Both the position numbers and the translations under genes were made by a program. The notes under the pieces were generated by a model that had not been told where the DNA came from, did no database searches, and saw nothing but the letters and a program-made list of their open reading frames with translations. A stretch of 62,589 bases of DNA from Fulvivirga sp. M361 (GTDB taxonomy: Bacteria; Bacteroidota; Bacteroidia; Cytophagales; Cyclobacteriaceae), in assembly GCF_007097395.1 (NCBI RefSeq), contig NZ_VKDC01000035.1:1-62589 (forward strand), read 5' to 3'. How positions within the stretch are numbered: position 1 is the first letter of the stretch; each line of letters begins with the position of its first letter. Below, piece after piece: positions 26,545 through 34,944 of the stretch.

Positions 26545-27591
26545 ATGGGCCTCTTCAGACAAATATGGCGTAGTAACTTCATGATTAAACTGAGGAGCTG
26601 GGAGTACTGGCCCTTTGGGGTAATATATGCTCCTGTATTCATCTATTGGTGTTGGCTATCACTAAAAGCACGGTCATTGTTTTTTTTCAGCGCGTCAAAT
26701 CCAAGCATTGAAAATGGCGGGATGTTAGGGGAGTCCAAGATCAAGATCCTAAACCTGATACCTGAACAGATCAAACCTACCACACTTTATTTTCCGACTA
26801 ATGTTAGCCTGGGTGAAGTAATGCGTGAAATGAGTACGTGCAAACTTGATTTCCCTGTTATAGCCAAGCCGGACATAGGAGAACGTGGGTGGCTGGTAAA
26901 AAAAATATCCTCTGAAAAAGAGCTTTCTGAGTACGTCAATAAGGTTCCGGTTGGTTTTTTGATCCAGGAATTTTTGAAAGACCCCTTAGAGATGGGTGTA
27001 TTCTACTATCGGTATCCTAATGAAGATCAGGGTAAAGTCACCTCCATTGTTATCAAAGAAATGCTGACTATTGAAGGTGATGGAAAATCAACCTTAAATG
27101 AACTGATCCTGGGTAACGACAGAGCCAAGTTGCAGTGGGAGACACTTCGCTTAAAATATAGCAATGAGTTAGACTGTGTGCTGGGGCCAGGTGTAAAAAA
27201 GGAATTGGTATCTATCGGCAATCATTGTTTGGGCACTAAATTTCTCAACGGTAATGATCTTATTAATGATCAACTTCATAAAACCTTTGATGTTATTAGC
27301 AAAACCATCAAGGGGTTCTATTTTGGTCGTTTCGACATCCGGGTAGCCTCGACAAAGGATCTTCAGGAAGGTAAAATCAAAATTATGGAACTGAACGGTG
27401 CAGGGGCAGAACCAGCCCACATCTATCATCCGGGATTTTCTCTTTTTGAAGGAATAAAAGTATTACTGCATCACTGGAAAGTACTTTATGAAATTAGTGT
27501 GGAAAATCATAGGAGAGGGGTTTCTTACCTTTCGTTTAAACAAGGGCGTGTTGAATACGCCAAAGTCCAGGCCTTAAACAAACTAAAATAA
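26545..27591 (+). CDS. Membrane-anchored ATP-grasp protein (D-Ala-D-Ala ligase-like fold)
   Basis: The 348-aa protein begins with a WEYWPFG segment and a hydrophobic helix (about 22-45). A conserved SASNPSIENGGMLGESK follows. The rest resembles an ATP-grasp domain: FPVIAKPDIGERGWLVKKI (ATP-binding strand and loop), GFLIQEFLKDPLEMGVFYYR and IMELNGAGAEPAHIYHPG, with the E..N metal ligands. Such proteins form amide bonds via acylphosphates and are often annotated generically as D-Ala-D-Ala ligase; here no true Ddl function is shown. The LysE-family gene starts 1 nt after its stop codon. Confidence 0.75.
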   Translation: MGLFRQIWRSNFMIKLRSWEYWPFGVIYAPVFIYWCWLSLKARSLFFFSASNPSIENGGMLGESKIKILNLIPEQIKPTTLYFPTNVSLGEVMREMSTCKLDFPVIAKPDIGERGWLVKKISSEKELSEYVNKVPVGFLIQEFLKDPLEMGVFYYRYPNEDQGKVTSIVIKEMLTIEGDGKSTLNELILGNDRAKLQWETLRLKYSNELDCVLGPGVKKELVSIGNHCLGTKFLNGNDLINDQLHKTFDVISKTIKGFYFGRFDIRVASTKDLQEGKIKIMELNGAGAEPAHIYHPGFSLFEGIKVLLHHWKVLYEISVENHRRGVSYLSFKQGRVEYAKVQALNKLK

Positions 27592-27592
27592 A

Positions 27593-28210
27593 TTGCTCCT
27601 CATATTTATTTTTGCTTTTCTTTTCAGTTTTCTGGGCTCCATTCCTCCAGGGTCCATCAATCTCAGTATACTACAACTGGCACTGGATTCTCGTGTGAAG
27701 GCTGCTTTGCGGTTTGCACTGGCTTCGGCTCTGGTAGAATTTCCATATGCTTACGTTGCAGTTCAATTTGAATCTTTCGTAACTTCATCCATTGGCTTGA
27801 CAGATAATTTCCAACTTATCGCGGCCGTAGTAATGCTTACTCTTGGAGTACTGAATATTATTTCTCATTTCAGGGGAAGTAAAAACACGCTTCATGAAAA
27901 ATTGAACAAAAGCGGTTTTAGAAAGGGAGTGCTCATCAGCATTCTTAATCCACTTGCTATTCCTTTTTGGATTGGCGTAACGGCCTATCTGAAGCACCAA
28001 GGCTGGATAGAACTATTGGATACAACTGATGTGATCATATATGTTAGTGGCATATCTTGCGGAACATTTACCTTGTTAGCGCTACTTGCCTTATTGGCCA
28101 CCAGGGTCAGTCACTTTTTTAAAAAAAATGGTTTGATCGATCTCTTACCAGGAGTGGTATTTATGTTACTGGGTTTCTACGCACTTGCACAATATTTACG
28201 GCTTGTATGA
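27593..28210 (+). CDS. LysE-family transporter
   Basis: The product has 205 aa and its likely start codon is TTG (27593), since no ATG precedes the conserved SIPPGSINLSILQLALDSR (the LysE/RhtB PPGP-like loop). There are five or six hydrophobic helices, including FQLIAAVVMLTLGVLNII and GVVFMLLGFYALAQYL. The family exports amino acids or small metabolites. It begins 1 nt after the ATP-grasp gene, which points to translational coupling and a shared pathway. The substrate is unknown. Confidence 0.82.
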   Translation: MLLIFIFAFLFSFLGSIPPGSINLSILQLALDSRVKAALRFALASALVEFPYAYVAVQFESFVTSSIGLTDNFQLIAAVVMLTLGVLNIISHFRGSKNTLHEKLNKSGFRKGVLISILNPLAIPFWIGVTAYLKHQGWIELLDTTDVIIYVSGISCGTFTLLALLALLATRVSHFFKKNGLIDLLPGVVFMLLGFYALAQYLRLV

Positions 28211-28234
28211 CTGTAAACAGGGATTTCTTTACAC

Positions 28235-28858
28235 TTAATAAGTTGTTATATTGACACTGTCAGGTCTTTCCTTAAACACTACTACCTTTCCACTTATTTT
28301 TTCAAGTATAGGTTCCAATATGGTTTTGGCATTGCTTTTCGTCTGCATCAAAATACCAGAAGCCAATGCTGCTTCCCTAATATCCCGCTCAGCCTGCCGG
28401 TAGGCTTTTTGGATGAACTCTCCTTCATCTTTCAGTGGGTTGGTCTGGATAGAATAAATGTAGGTCTTTTCCATGTCCAACTTATAATAGCACATTTCTG
28501 GTTCAGGTAACCTTAAATACACCGTATCTGCCGACATAGAAATATCATCATCCATAAGGCGCGTTAAGTCAAGACAACCTACGGCCTCACCGACACTTAC
28601 CAGTGCAATTTTAGAGTCAGGGCCTAATTTAAAAAAGCTCAAAAACTCTTCACTTAATTCTGTCAATTCGGTAATCTCTTTGAAATTATACCTGACCAGT
28701 TCAAGTTTACCGATTTTTTCCACCTCTCGTAAAATAGCAGATTGGTTTACAACCGATGTAGTTGCCTTATTCTTTTGGCTGGTAAACATAACCCAACCAA
28801 TCAAACCGATGATTATCAGCCAGGGCAACATCCTGAGGAAAATTTGTATGGTCTTCAT
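28235..28858 (-). CDS. DUF4230 family membrane-anchored protein
   Basis: The 207-aa product has an N-terminal anchor helix (about 9-26, LPWLIIIGLIGWVMF). A DUF4230 domain follows with REVEKIGKLELVRYNFKEI, KIALVSVGEAVGCLDLTRL and VYLRLPEPEMCYYKLDMEKT. The C-terminal helical part has AYRQAERDIREAALASGIL and ends in VVFKERPDSVNI. It is probably anchored in the inner membrane with a periplasmic domain. The function is unknown. It faces the LysE gene tail to tail. Confidence 0.85.
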   Translation of the reverse strand: MKTIQIFLRMLPWLIIIGLIGWVMFTSQKNKATTSVVNQSAILREVEKIGKLELVRYNFKEITELTELSEEFLSFFKLGPDSKIALVSVGEAVGCLDLTRLMDDDISMSADTVYLRLPEPEMCYYKLDMEKTYIYSIQTNPLKDEGEFIQKAYRQAERDIREAALASGILMQTKSNAKTILEPILEKISGKVVVFKERPDSVNITTY

Positions 28859-28900
28859 TGATCTCGTTTGAATCTAATTTACCGATATTTAAGGAAATCA

Positions 28901-29084
28901 TTAAACCCGGATCATGCATCAAGATTCGTTATGAAAGTTCAAAATGCAGTAAGATCAAGTATTTTGGGTTATTTTGTCGCGGAATCGTGGTCTACCATCA
29001 CGGTGAGTACCAAAATGTTCTGAAATGCTGGATGTTGAAGCAGTTTGGGCCTGGAATAGAATGTTAATGCATGATCCGGATTAA
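28901..29084. mobile_element. MITE-like element with inverted ends and TTAA borders
   Basis: A 13-bp core CCGGATCATGCAT (28907-28919) recurs perfectly inverted at 29067-29079. TTAA lies 2 nt outside the left core (28901-28904) and 1 nt outside the right core (29081-29084). The element is about 184 bp and carries no convincing coding sequence. The layout is that of a non-autonomous transposable element; TTAA target sites are typical of piggyBac-like and related IS1380-type transposases. It fills most of the 294-nt gap between DUF4230 and the hydantoinase gene. No transposase is present in the window. Confidence 0.5.
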
Positions 29085-29152
29085 AGATGTGTATACATCA
29101 GAAGCTCAAAAATGAAAGGATCTCAAACTCATAAAATATTTACCTGACTATT

Positions 29153-32100
29153 ATGTGGCAATTGTGGATTGATACAGGAGGTACTTTTACTGACTGTATT
29201 GCAGTAAGCGAACAGAAAATAAAAAGGCTAAAAGTACTAAGCAACAGCAGCCTTAGGGGCAAGATCATAAGGGTAAATGGCAATAAGGTAATGGCAGATT
29301 TTTCCTGGTCGGCGTCACACGATATATTTCACAATTATACATTTCAGCTCCTTAAGACAAATTTCAGTTCGGCTATTGAAAATGTTAATTTAGAAAGTAA
29401 AACCATTGTATTACGTGATGCACCAAAAACAAGTCTTCCTGAAGGTACTGACTTCCAACTCATTTCACCTGAAGAAGTACCCATTTTCGCTGCGCGACTA
29501 ATAACGGGTACACCATTAAATGAACCGCTTCCTCTTTTAGAAATGCGCCTTGGATCTACAAAAGGCACTAACGCATTATTAGAGCGCAAAGGGCAAAAAG
29601 TAGCTTTTTTGGTCACGGAAGGTTTCAAAGACCTCTTAGTGATCCGAGATCAACAACGTCCTGACTTATTCACTACAAATATCAAGACACCACCTCCTGT
29701 TTATGAAAAAGTAATAGAGATATCAGAAAGGCTAAGCAGTGATGGACAAGTAATTAAAGCACTAAACACCAACAAGTTACTATCTCAACTTAAAAAACTA
29801 CCAAAAGACACCGCAATGGCCATAGCTCTTGTCAATAGCTATAAAAATGATATCCATGAACAAGAATTAAAGAAACAGTTAGTTACCCTTGGTTTTAAGT
29901 ACGTCAGCTGTTCTGCAGCATTATCTAAAGCCATTAAAATACTTCCAAGAGCGGAGACTGCGGTAGTTAATGCCTATTTACAACCGATCATTTCATCTTA
30001 CATCAACGGAATTGAAACCAAGTTAGATAAGGGGAATTTACGTGTTATGGCCAGCAGTGGTTCCATCGTTAGTTCAGGTCAATATCAGCCCAAAGATAGT
30101 TTACTTAGCGGACCGGCGGGTGGAATTGTAGGAGCGGTTAAAACCGCTGAATTAGCAGGTGAGAATAAGATCATCACCTTTGATATGGGTGGCACCAGCA
30201 CGGATGTAGCCATTTATAATAACCAATATGATTACAGTTTTGAAACCAAGGTAGGTAATGCTCAAATTGTGAGCCCCAGCCTGCACATAGAAACAATCGC
30301 TGCCGGAGGTGGATCGATATGTGCTTTTCGGAACGGCCTGTTTACCGTTGGCCCGGAAAGTGCCGGTGCTTACCCAGGGCCTGCATGTTATGGAGCGGGA
30401 GGCCCACTGACGATCACAGATGTTAACCTGCTTTCCGGCAAAATAGCCCCGCAGGGTTTTAGTATTCCGCTAAGTAAATCACACGCAAGGGAAGCCGCTC
30501 ATCATATTATTGATGAAGTGTACCATAAAACCAGTAAAAAGTATTCCCTGGAAGAACTTTTAACCGCTTTTACAACTATTGCCAACGAAAAAATGGCCGA
30601 GGCCATTCGTAAAGTATCATTGAAAAAAGGGTATGACCCTAAAGATTATACCCTGGTGACTTTTGGTGGCGCCGGAGGGCAACATGCCTGTCAAATTGCT
30701 CAGCTACTAGGAGTAAAAAAAATAATCATCCCGTATGATGCCGGTCTATTAAGTGCTTATGGCATCGGGCATGCTGACATAGAAGTATTTAAGGAGAAAG
30801 TAATATTAGAAACTTTCGCATCCCTTTCAAACGTGGATGACTATTGGAATGAGCTAAAACGTGAAGCTTTCGATCATTTCACTAAGGATCATCATCCCGA
30901 AGGTCGCATGAGAGTAAAGCGAAGACTTTATTATTTACGGTTTAAAGGTCAGGAGAATACACTAGAGATAGAAGAAAAGGGGAATGTACTTAAGGCTTTT
31001 GAAGAAGCATATAAAAAAAGGTATGGACACTGGCTGGAAGGTCATGACGTAGAGGTAGAATCTTTAAGGTTAATTGCAGTAGTTAGAGGCGGCCAGGTAA
31101 CACAACAGGTTTCTTCTACCAGCACACACACGCCTCTTTCACTTACTTCTCAATTAAGTTATACAGGTGAAAAGTGGGAAGATACTACAGTTTACAGCTG
31201 GGAAAACATCTCAACTGGCGCTACCATAGCAGCACCTTCCATCTTATCCAGCAATAACACCACGGTGCACTTAGGTAAAGGTTGGAATCTGGTACTGAAT
31301 GAGTATAACGCAGCAATTCTACACTTTCAAACAGATGTCTCACACCAAACCATTAAGAGTAAGGAAGCCAACATAGAGCTGTATAAAAATCGGTTTATGT
31401 CTGTGGTAGAAGACATGGGCGCAATTCTCAGGAGAACCTCCTTTTCCGTAAATGTTAAGGAGAGGCAGGATTTTTCATGCGCTCTTATGGATGCTCAAGG
31501 TTATTTAATCGTAAATGCCCCACATATTCCGGTACACTTAGGCAGTATGGGAGTTTGCGTGCGAAGGGTCATGGATGTCCTGGATATGCAAGATGGTGAT
31601 GTAGTGATCACCAATCACCCAGGATATGGAGGATCTCATTTGCCGGATATTACGCTAATAAGTCCCGTGTATATTGGAAAAGAGCTTCTTGGGTTCGTTG
31701 CTAACCGCGCACATCACTCAGAAATCGGCGGGAAAACACCAGGATCAATGCCTACCGACGCCACCTCATTGGAAGAGGAAGGTGTAATAATAACACCTCA
31801 ATACCTGATAAAACAAGGACAGGAAAAATGGAGTGAGATTAAAGAACTATTCACCCAGGCTGTTTATCCTTCAAGAGCCATAGAAGAAAACCTTGCAGAT
31901 CTCAGAGGTGGAATAGCAGCTCTAAAAACAGGTATTGAAGGAATAAAAGGACTTTGCGACAAATTTGGCATGAACAACATCCAATACTATATGAAAGGGT
32001 TAAAAAGCTATGTAGCAAATGCCATCGCAGATAGTATTAAGCCATGGAAAGGAGAATACCAGGCGAGGGAACGGCTGGATGACGGAACAAAACTTCAAGT

Positions 32101-32899
32101 GACTATCTCAATAGATAAACGTATAACTTTTGACTTTAAAGGTACCGGATCCGAGCACCGGAACAACCTGAATGCCACACCAGCCATTGTAAACAGTGTC
32201 ATATTATATGTTTTAAGGCTAATGCTGGACAAGGACCTACCGCTGAATGAAGGGTTATTGGACAAAGTAGATATTCATCTGCCGCAAAGTTTACTAAATC
32301 CAGACTTTTCACATAGTAACCTGCCTGCCGTTGTCGGAGGAAATACCGAGGTGAGTCAACGCCTGACTGACACATTACTCAAGGCACTAAGGATGGCCGC
32401 TTGTAGTCAGGGCACAATGAATAACCTGCTGTTTGGCAACAGTAAGTTCGGCTATTACGAAACCATTTGTGGAGGTACCGGGGCCGGGAAAGGTTTTCAT
32501 GGGCATGATGCTATTCATCAACATATGACCAATACCAAGATTACGGATCCGGAAATTATTGAACATCGCTACCCTGTGCGACTCGAAGAGTTCACCATAC
32601 GAAATGGATCAGGAGGCACAGGTATATGGAATGGTGGAAATGGAATAGTACGTACGTTCACTTTTTTAGAAGCACTTAGCGTAACTTTCTTGACACAACA
32701 CCGGCTGGAACAACCTTATGGCCTTCATGGAGGTGAACCTGGTCAGGCCGGTGAGCAGTTTTTGATTCGCAGATCTGGTGTTCAGCAGATGCTCCCGGGA
32801 ATAGATAACCTGTTGGTAGAAAACGGAGATCAGCTCACCATTAAAACACCTGGCGGTGGCGGTTGGGGAGATAAAGCAAACGCCAAATCAAAAACTTAG
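29153..32899 (+). CDS. Fused hydantoinase A/B (5-oxoprolinase family)
   Basis: This 1248-aa protein joins both subunits. The HyuA part has the N-terminal phosphate loop WIDTGGTFTDC (4-14), RLGSTKGTNALLERKG, LSGPAGGIVGAV and TFDMGGTSTDVA, with ESAGAYPGPACYG later. The HyuB part begins at about residue 738 with NRFMSVVEDMGAILRRTSFS and contains VNAPHIPVHLGSMG, TNHPGYGGSHLPDITL and GGGGWGDKA at the end. Such enzymes use ATP to open 5-oxoproline, hydantoin or related lactams. An extra stretch of about 70 residues separates the first HyuA motif from the SPEEVPIFAARLI segment. The end overlaps the LD-carboxypeptidase gene by 12 nt. Confidence 0.9.
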   Translation: MWQLWIDTGGTFTDCIAVSEQKIKRLKVLSNSSLRGKIIRVNGNKVMADFSWSASHDIFHNYTFQLLKTNFSSAIENVNLESKTIVLRDAPKTSLPEGTDFQLISPEEVPIFAARLITGTPLNEPLPLLEMRLGSTKGTNALLERKGQKVAFLVTEGFKDLLVIRDQQRPDLFTTNIKTPPPVYEKVIEISERLSSDGQVIKALNTNKLLSQLKKLPKDTAMAIALVNSYKNDIHEQELKKQLVTLGFKYVSCSAALSKAIKILPRAETAVVNAYLQPIISSYINGIETKLDKGNLRVMASSGSIVSSGQYQPKDSLLSGPAGGIVGAVKTAELAGENKIITFDMGGTSTDVAIYNNQYDYSFETKVGNAQIVSPSLHIETIAAGGGSICAFRNGLFTVGPESAGAYPGPACYGAGGPLTITDVNLLSGKIAPQGFSIPLSKSHAREAAHHIIDEVYHKTSKKYSLEELLTAFTTIANEKMAEAIRKVSLKKGYDPKDYTLVTFGGAGGQHACQIAQLLGVKKIIIPYDAGLLSAYGIGHADIEVFKEKVILETFASLSNVDDYWNELKREAFDHFTKDHHPEGRMRVKRRLYYLRFKGQENTLEIEEKGNVLKAFEEAYKKRYGHWLEGHDVEVESLRLIAVVRGGQVTQQVSSTSTHTPLSLTSQLSYTGEKWEDTTVYSWENISTGATIAAPSILSSNNTTVHLGKGWNLVLNEYNAAILHFQTDVSHQTIKSKEANIELYKNRFMSVVEDMGAILRRTSFSVNVKERQDFSCALMDAQGYLIVNAPHIPVHLGSMGVCVRRVMDVLDMQDGDVVITNHPGYGGSHLPDITLISPVYIGKELLGFVANRAHHSEIGGKTPGSMPTDATSLEEEGVIITPQYLIKQGQEKWSEIKELFTQAVYPSRAIEENLADLRGGIAALKTGIEGIKGLCDKFGMNNIQYYMKGLKSYVANAIADSIKPWKGEYQARERLDDGTKLQVTISIDKRITFDFKGTGSEHRNNLNATPAIVNSVILYVLRLMLDKDLPLNEGLLDKVDIHLPQSLLNPDFSHSNLPAVVGGNTEVSQRLTDTLLKALRMAACSQGTMNNLLFGNSKFGYYETICGGTGAGKGFHGHDAIHQHMTNTKITDPEIIEHRYPVRLEEFTIRNGSGGTGIWNGGNGIVRTFTFLEALSVTFLTQHRLEQPYGLHGGEPGQAGEQFLIRRSGVQQMLPGIDNLLVENGDQLTIKTPGGGGWGDKANAKSKT

Positions 32900-33784
32900 T
32901 ACTGTTTCTGAATTCGTTACATGTAGTTTTACCTCGCGCATGAGTGGAATGGAAAAGTTGGGTATTTCGTGCCCTGCCGGTAAGTTAAATGCTACCGGAT
33001 AGTCATAATTTGAGACGTGTTCCAGGATAACCGTTTCAAGTAATTTACCAAAAGGTATCTGTGTGTCCTTGGTATTTGAAAAATCACCAATCACCAGTCC
33101 CTTCAATTGGTCTAGTTTACCAGCTCTTTTCAATTGGACCAACATACGGTCAATTTTATAGAGGTATTCATCAATTTCTTCCAAAAACAGTATTCTATCA
33201 TGTGTCTGTACCTCGCTGGAGGTACCTAAACTATCACAAATCAACGACAAATTACCTCCGACTATGGGGGCACTTACTGTCCCATTTCGATTATATTCAT
33301 TCCGTTGAGCTGATATACTCCCATCTCCTCTAAAAAGTAAACGTCGGAGTTGATCGGCTGATGATTCAGAATCCACATAGTCAAATTGCACCGGCATTAG
33401 CCCATGGATGCTTTCGATACCCGCCTTATTCAATGCAAGATGTAGTGCCGTAATATCGCTAAAGCCAATAATCCATTTCGGACTTTTCTGAAGGGGTGAT
33501 AAATCGAGGTCATCCAAGATTCTCGTCATCCCATACCCTCCGCGTGCACAAAAAATGCAGTTTACGGATGAAAGATCAATCATCTGCTGAAAGTCTTCAA
33601 GCCGCTGCCTGTCGGTACCGGCAAAGTAACCCTCCTTGCAAAAAAGAGACTCTCCCTGCACAACTTCAAGGCCCCAGCTCTCCAAGGTTGCTATACCTCT
33701 GGCGATCTGGCTTGGTAAGATCATTCGGGCGGGGGCTACTATTCCAACAGTATTTCCCGGCTTGAGCAATGGAGGTCGTATCAT
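32888..33784 (-). CDS. ldcA: LD-carboxypeptidase, MEROPS S66 family
   Basis: This 298-aa serine peptidase removes the terminal D-alanine from tetrapeptides in peptidoglycan recycling. It has GIVAPARMI (14-22), RGGYGMTRILDDLDL (81-95), the nucleophile Ser109 in GFSDIT, the catalytic Glu around 202-203 in FLEEIDEYLYKIDRML, and His272 in PAGHEIPN. There is no signal peptide, so it is cytosolic. A terminator hairpin lies just upstream (33800-33826), 16 nt before its ATG, so it follows the skp genes without an obvious promoter gap. Its 3' end overlaps the hydantoinase gene on the other strand. Confidence 0.92.
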   Translation of the reverse strand: MIRPPLLKPGNTVGIVAPARMILPSQIARGIATLESWGLEVVQGESLFCKEGYFAGTDRQRLEDFQQMIDLSSVNCIFCARGGYGMTRILDDLDLSPLQKSPKWIIGFSDITALHLALNKAGIESIHGLMPVQFDYVDSESSADQLRRLLFRGDGSISAQRNEYNRNGTVSAPIVGGNLSLICDSLGTSSEVQTHDRILFLEEIDEYLYKIDRMLVQLKRAGKLDQLKGLVIGDFSNTKDTQIPFGKLLETVILEHVSNYDYPVAFNLPAGHEIPNFSIPLMREVKLHVTNSETVLSF

Positions 33785-33799
33785 AATCTGAATAACAAA

Positions 33800-33826
33800 A
33801 AAACCCCTCGTTTAACGAAGGGTTTT
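33800..33826 (-). terminator. Rho-independent terminator after the bamA-skp operon
   Basis: Arms AAAACCCCTCG (33800-33810) and CGAAGGGTTTT (33816-33826) pair with one mismatch around a 5-nt loop. On the minus strand the stem is followed by seven T residues. It terminates the skp gene ending at 33857 and lies only 16 nt before the ldcA start codon. Confidence 0.82.
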
Positions 33827-33856
33827 GCTTTTTTAATGAGTTTTAGTGATGCCAGA

Positions 33857-34390
33857 CTAGTTATTTGGAGGAGTTATCCCCATTTTCAAAAGCACCTCAT
33901 TAGAAATATCATATTTTTCATCGGCATAGAGGACTACGTCTATTCCACCCACCTGACCATTGAGGACATGAGTATATCCCTTTTCTTTTGCAACAGCCTC
34001 AATAGTGTTACCTACTTTCGTATATAGTGGTTCCATAAGCTCTGCCGTTTTCTTTTGCAATGAGCCTTGAGCATCCTGCTGAAACTTTTGTATCCGCTGT
34101 TGTAGTTGTGTCAGTTCCGTCTCCTTCTCCTGTCTTACAGCATCCAGCATGGTGGCTGCACTTTGTTGATACGCCTGCAGTTTTTGCTCATATTCCTGGT
34201 ATTTAGCCTGAAGCTGATTTTGAAGTTGCGTATTGGTGGTTTGTAGCTGACTCTCTACTTCTTTTGATTCTGGCATCTGACCCAAAATAAAGTCGATATC
34301 TGCATATCCAATTTTCATGGCGCTTTGCGCATGCGCAAACACTCCAATTAAACTAAAAGCTAAAACTGCTAGTAACGATTTCTGTCTCAT
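33857..34390 (-). CDS. skp: OmpH/Skp family periplasmic chaperone (second copy)
   Basis: The 177-aa product has a signal peptide ending FAHAQ (about residue 22). The mature part starts KIGYADIDFILGQMPESKEV, then has a long Gln-rich coiled coil (about 50-120) with QLQNQLQAKYQEYEQKLQ, and a C-terminal beta part ending MGITPPNN. Skp is a trimeric jellyfish-shaped holdase that carries unfolded outer membrane proteins to BamA. It is the last gene of the long minus-strand cluster, directly after a paralogue and bamA, as in the known PorG-uppS-bamA-ompH-ompH order. Confidence 0.9.
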   Translation of the reverse strand: MRQKSLLAVLAFSLIGVFAHAQSAMKIGYADIDFILGQMPESKEVESQLQTTNTQLQNQLQAKYQEYEQKLQAYQQSAATMLDAVRQEKETELTQLQQRIQKFQQDAQGSLQKKTAELMEPLYTKVGNTIEAVAKEKGYTHVLNGQVGGIDVVLYADEKYDISNEVLLKMGITPPNN

Positions 34391-34412
34391 GATTTTATTT
34401 GTTAAAAATATT

Positions 34413-34943
34413 TTACTTTACTACATCGTTAGGATCTCCTAAACCTAATTCATCCAGTACATAGTCCGTATAATCGTGGCGCGGATCAGTGTAGATCATC
34501 ACCAGATCTCCGGCTTTATCAAACATTATGGCCAAACGCTGTTCTTTACAGACTCTTTCTATAGCCTCAAAAATTTGATCCTGCACTGGCTTGACTAATT
34601 CTTTCTTTTTCAAGAAGAAAAGTCCATCAAAGCCGAATATCTTCTTCTGATACTCTTTCAGCTCGTTTTCTTTTTTGGTTATATTATCCAGTCTGTCCTT
34701 TTTCATTTCAGCCGTGAGTAACACTTCTTCCGCTTGTAACTCATTATACATGGCTTCAATGTCTTTTGACATACTTAAAATCTCCTCTTGCCAACCCTGC
34801 GAGAGTTTATCAATTTCACCCTGAGCCTCCTTATACTCAGGCATTTTCGATAGTACATAGTCTGTATCTACGTAGCCAAATTTTTGTGCTACCACCTCTG
34901 TAATCGAAAATAATGCCAGAAATATAAATACTACTTTTTTCAT
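34413..34943 (-). CDS. OmpH/Skp family periplasmic chaperone (first copy)
   Basis: The protein has 176 aa from the ATG at 34943. A longer frame starting at 35024 lies inside bamA and would add a non-signal segment before the clean signal peptide MKKVVFIFLALFSITEVVAQ. The mature N-terminus is KFGYVDTDYVLSKMPEYKEA. A coiled coil spans about 45-125 (MYNELQAEEVLLTAEMKKD), and the C-terminal beta part includes LAIMFDKAGDLVMIYTDP. The gene begins 1 nt after the bamA stop codon. It carries unfolded outer membrane proteins like its downstream paralogue, and the pair may form mixed trimers. Confidence 0.9.
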   Translation of the reverse strand: MKKVVFIFLALFSITEVVAQKFGYVDTDYVLSKMPEYKEAQGEIDKLSQGWQEEILSMSKDIEAMYNELQAEEVLLTAEMKKDRLDNITKKENELKEYQKKIFGFDGLFFLKKKELVKPVQDQIFEAIERVCKEQRLAIMFDKAGDLVMIYTDPRHDYTDYVLDELGLGDPNDVVK

Positions 34944-34944
34944 G

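Noticed and set aside
28858-29067. 69-codon open frame on the plus strand over the MITE-like element
   Set aside because: It crosses into the element and ends at its right end, and its sequence resembles no known protein. It is more likely chance coding within or across the element. A remnant of a transposase cannot be excluded without a search.
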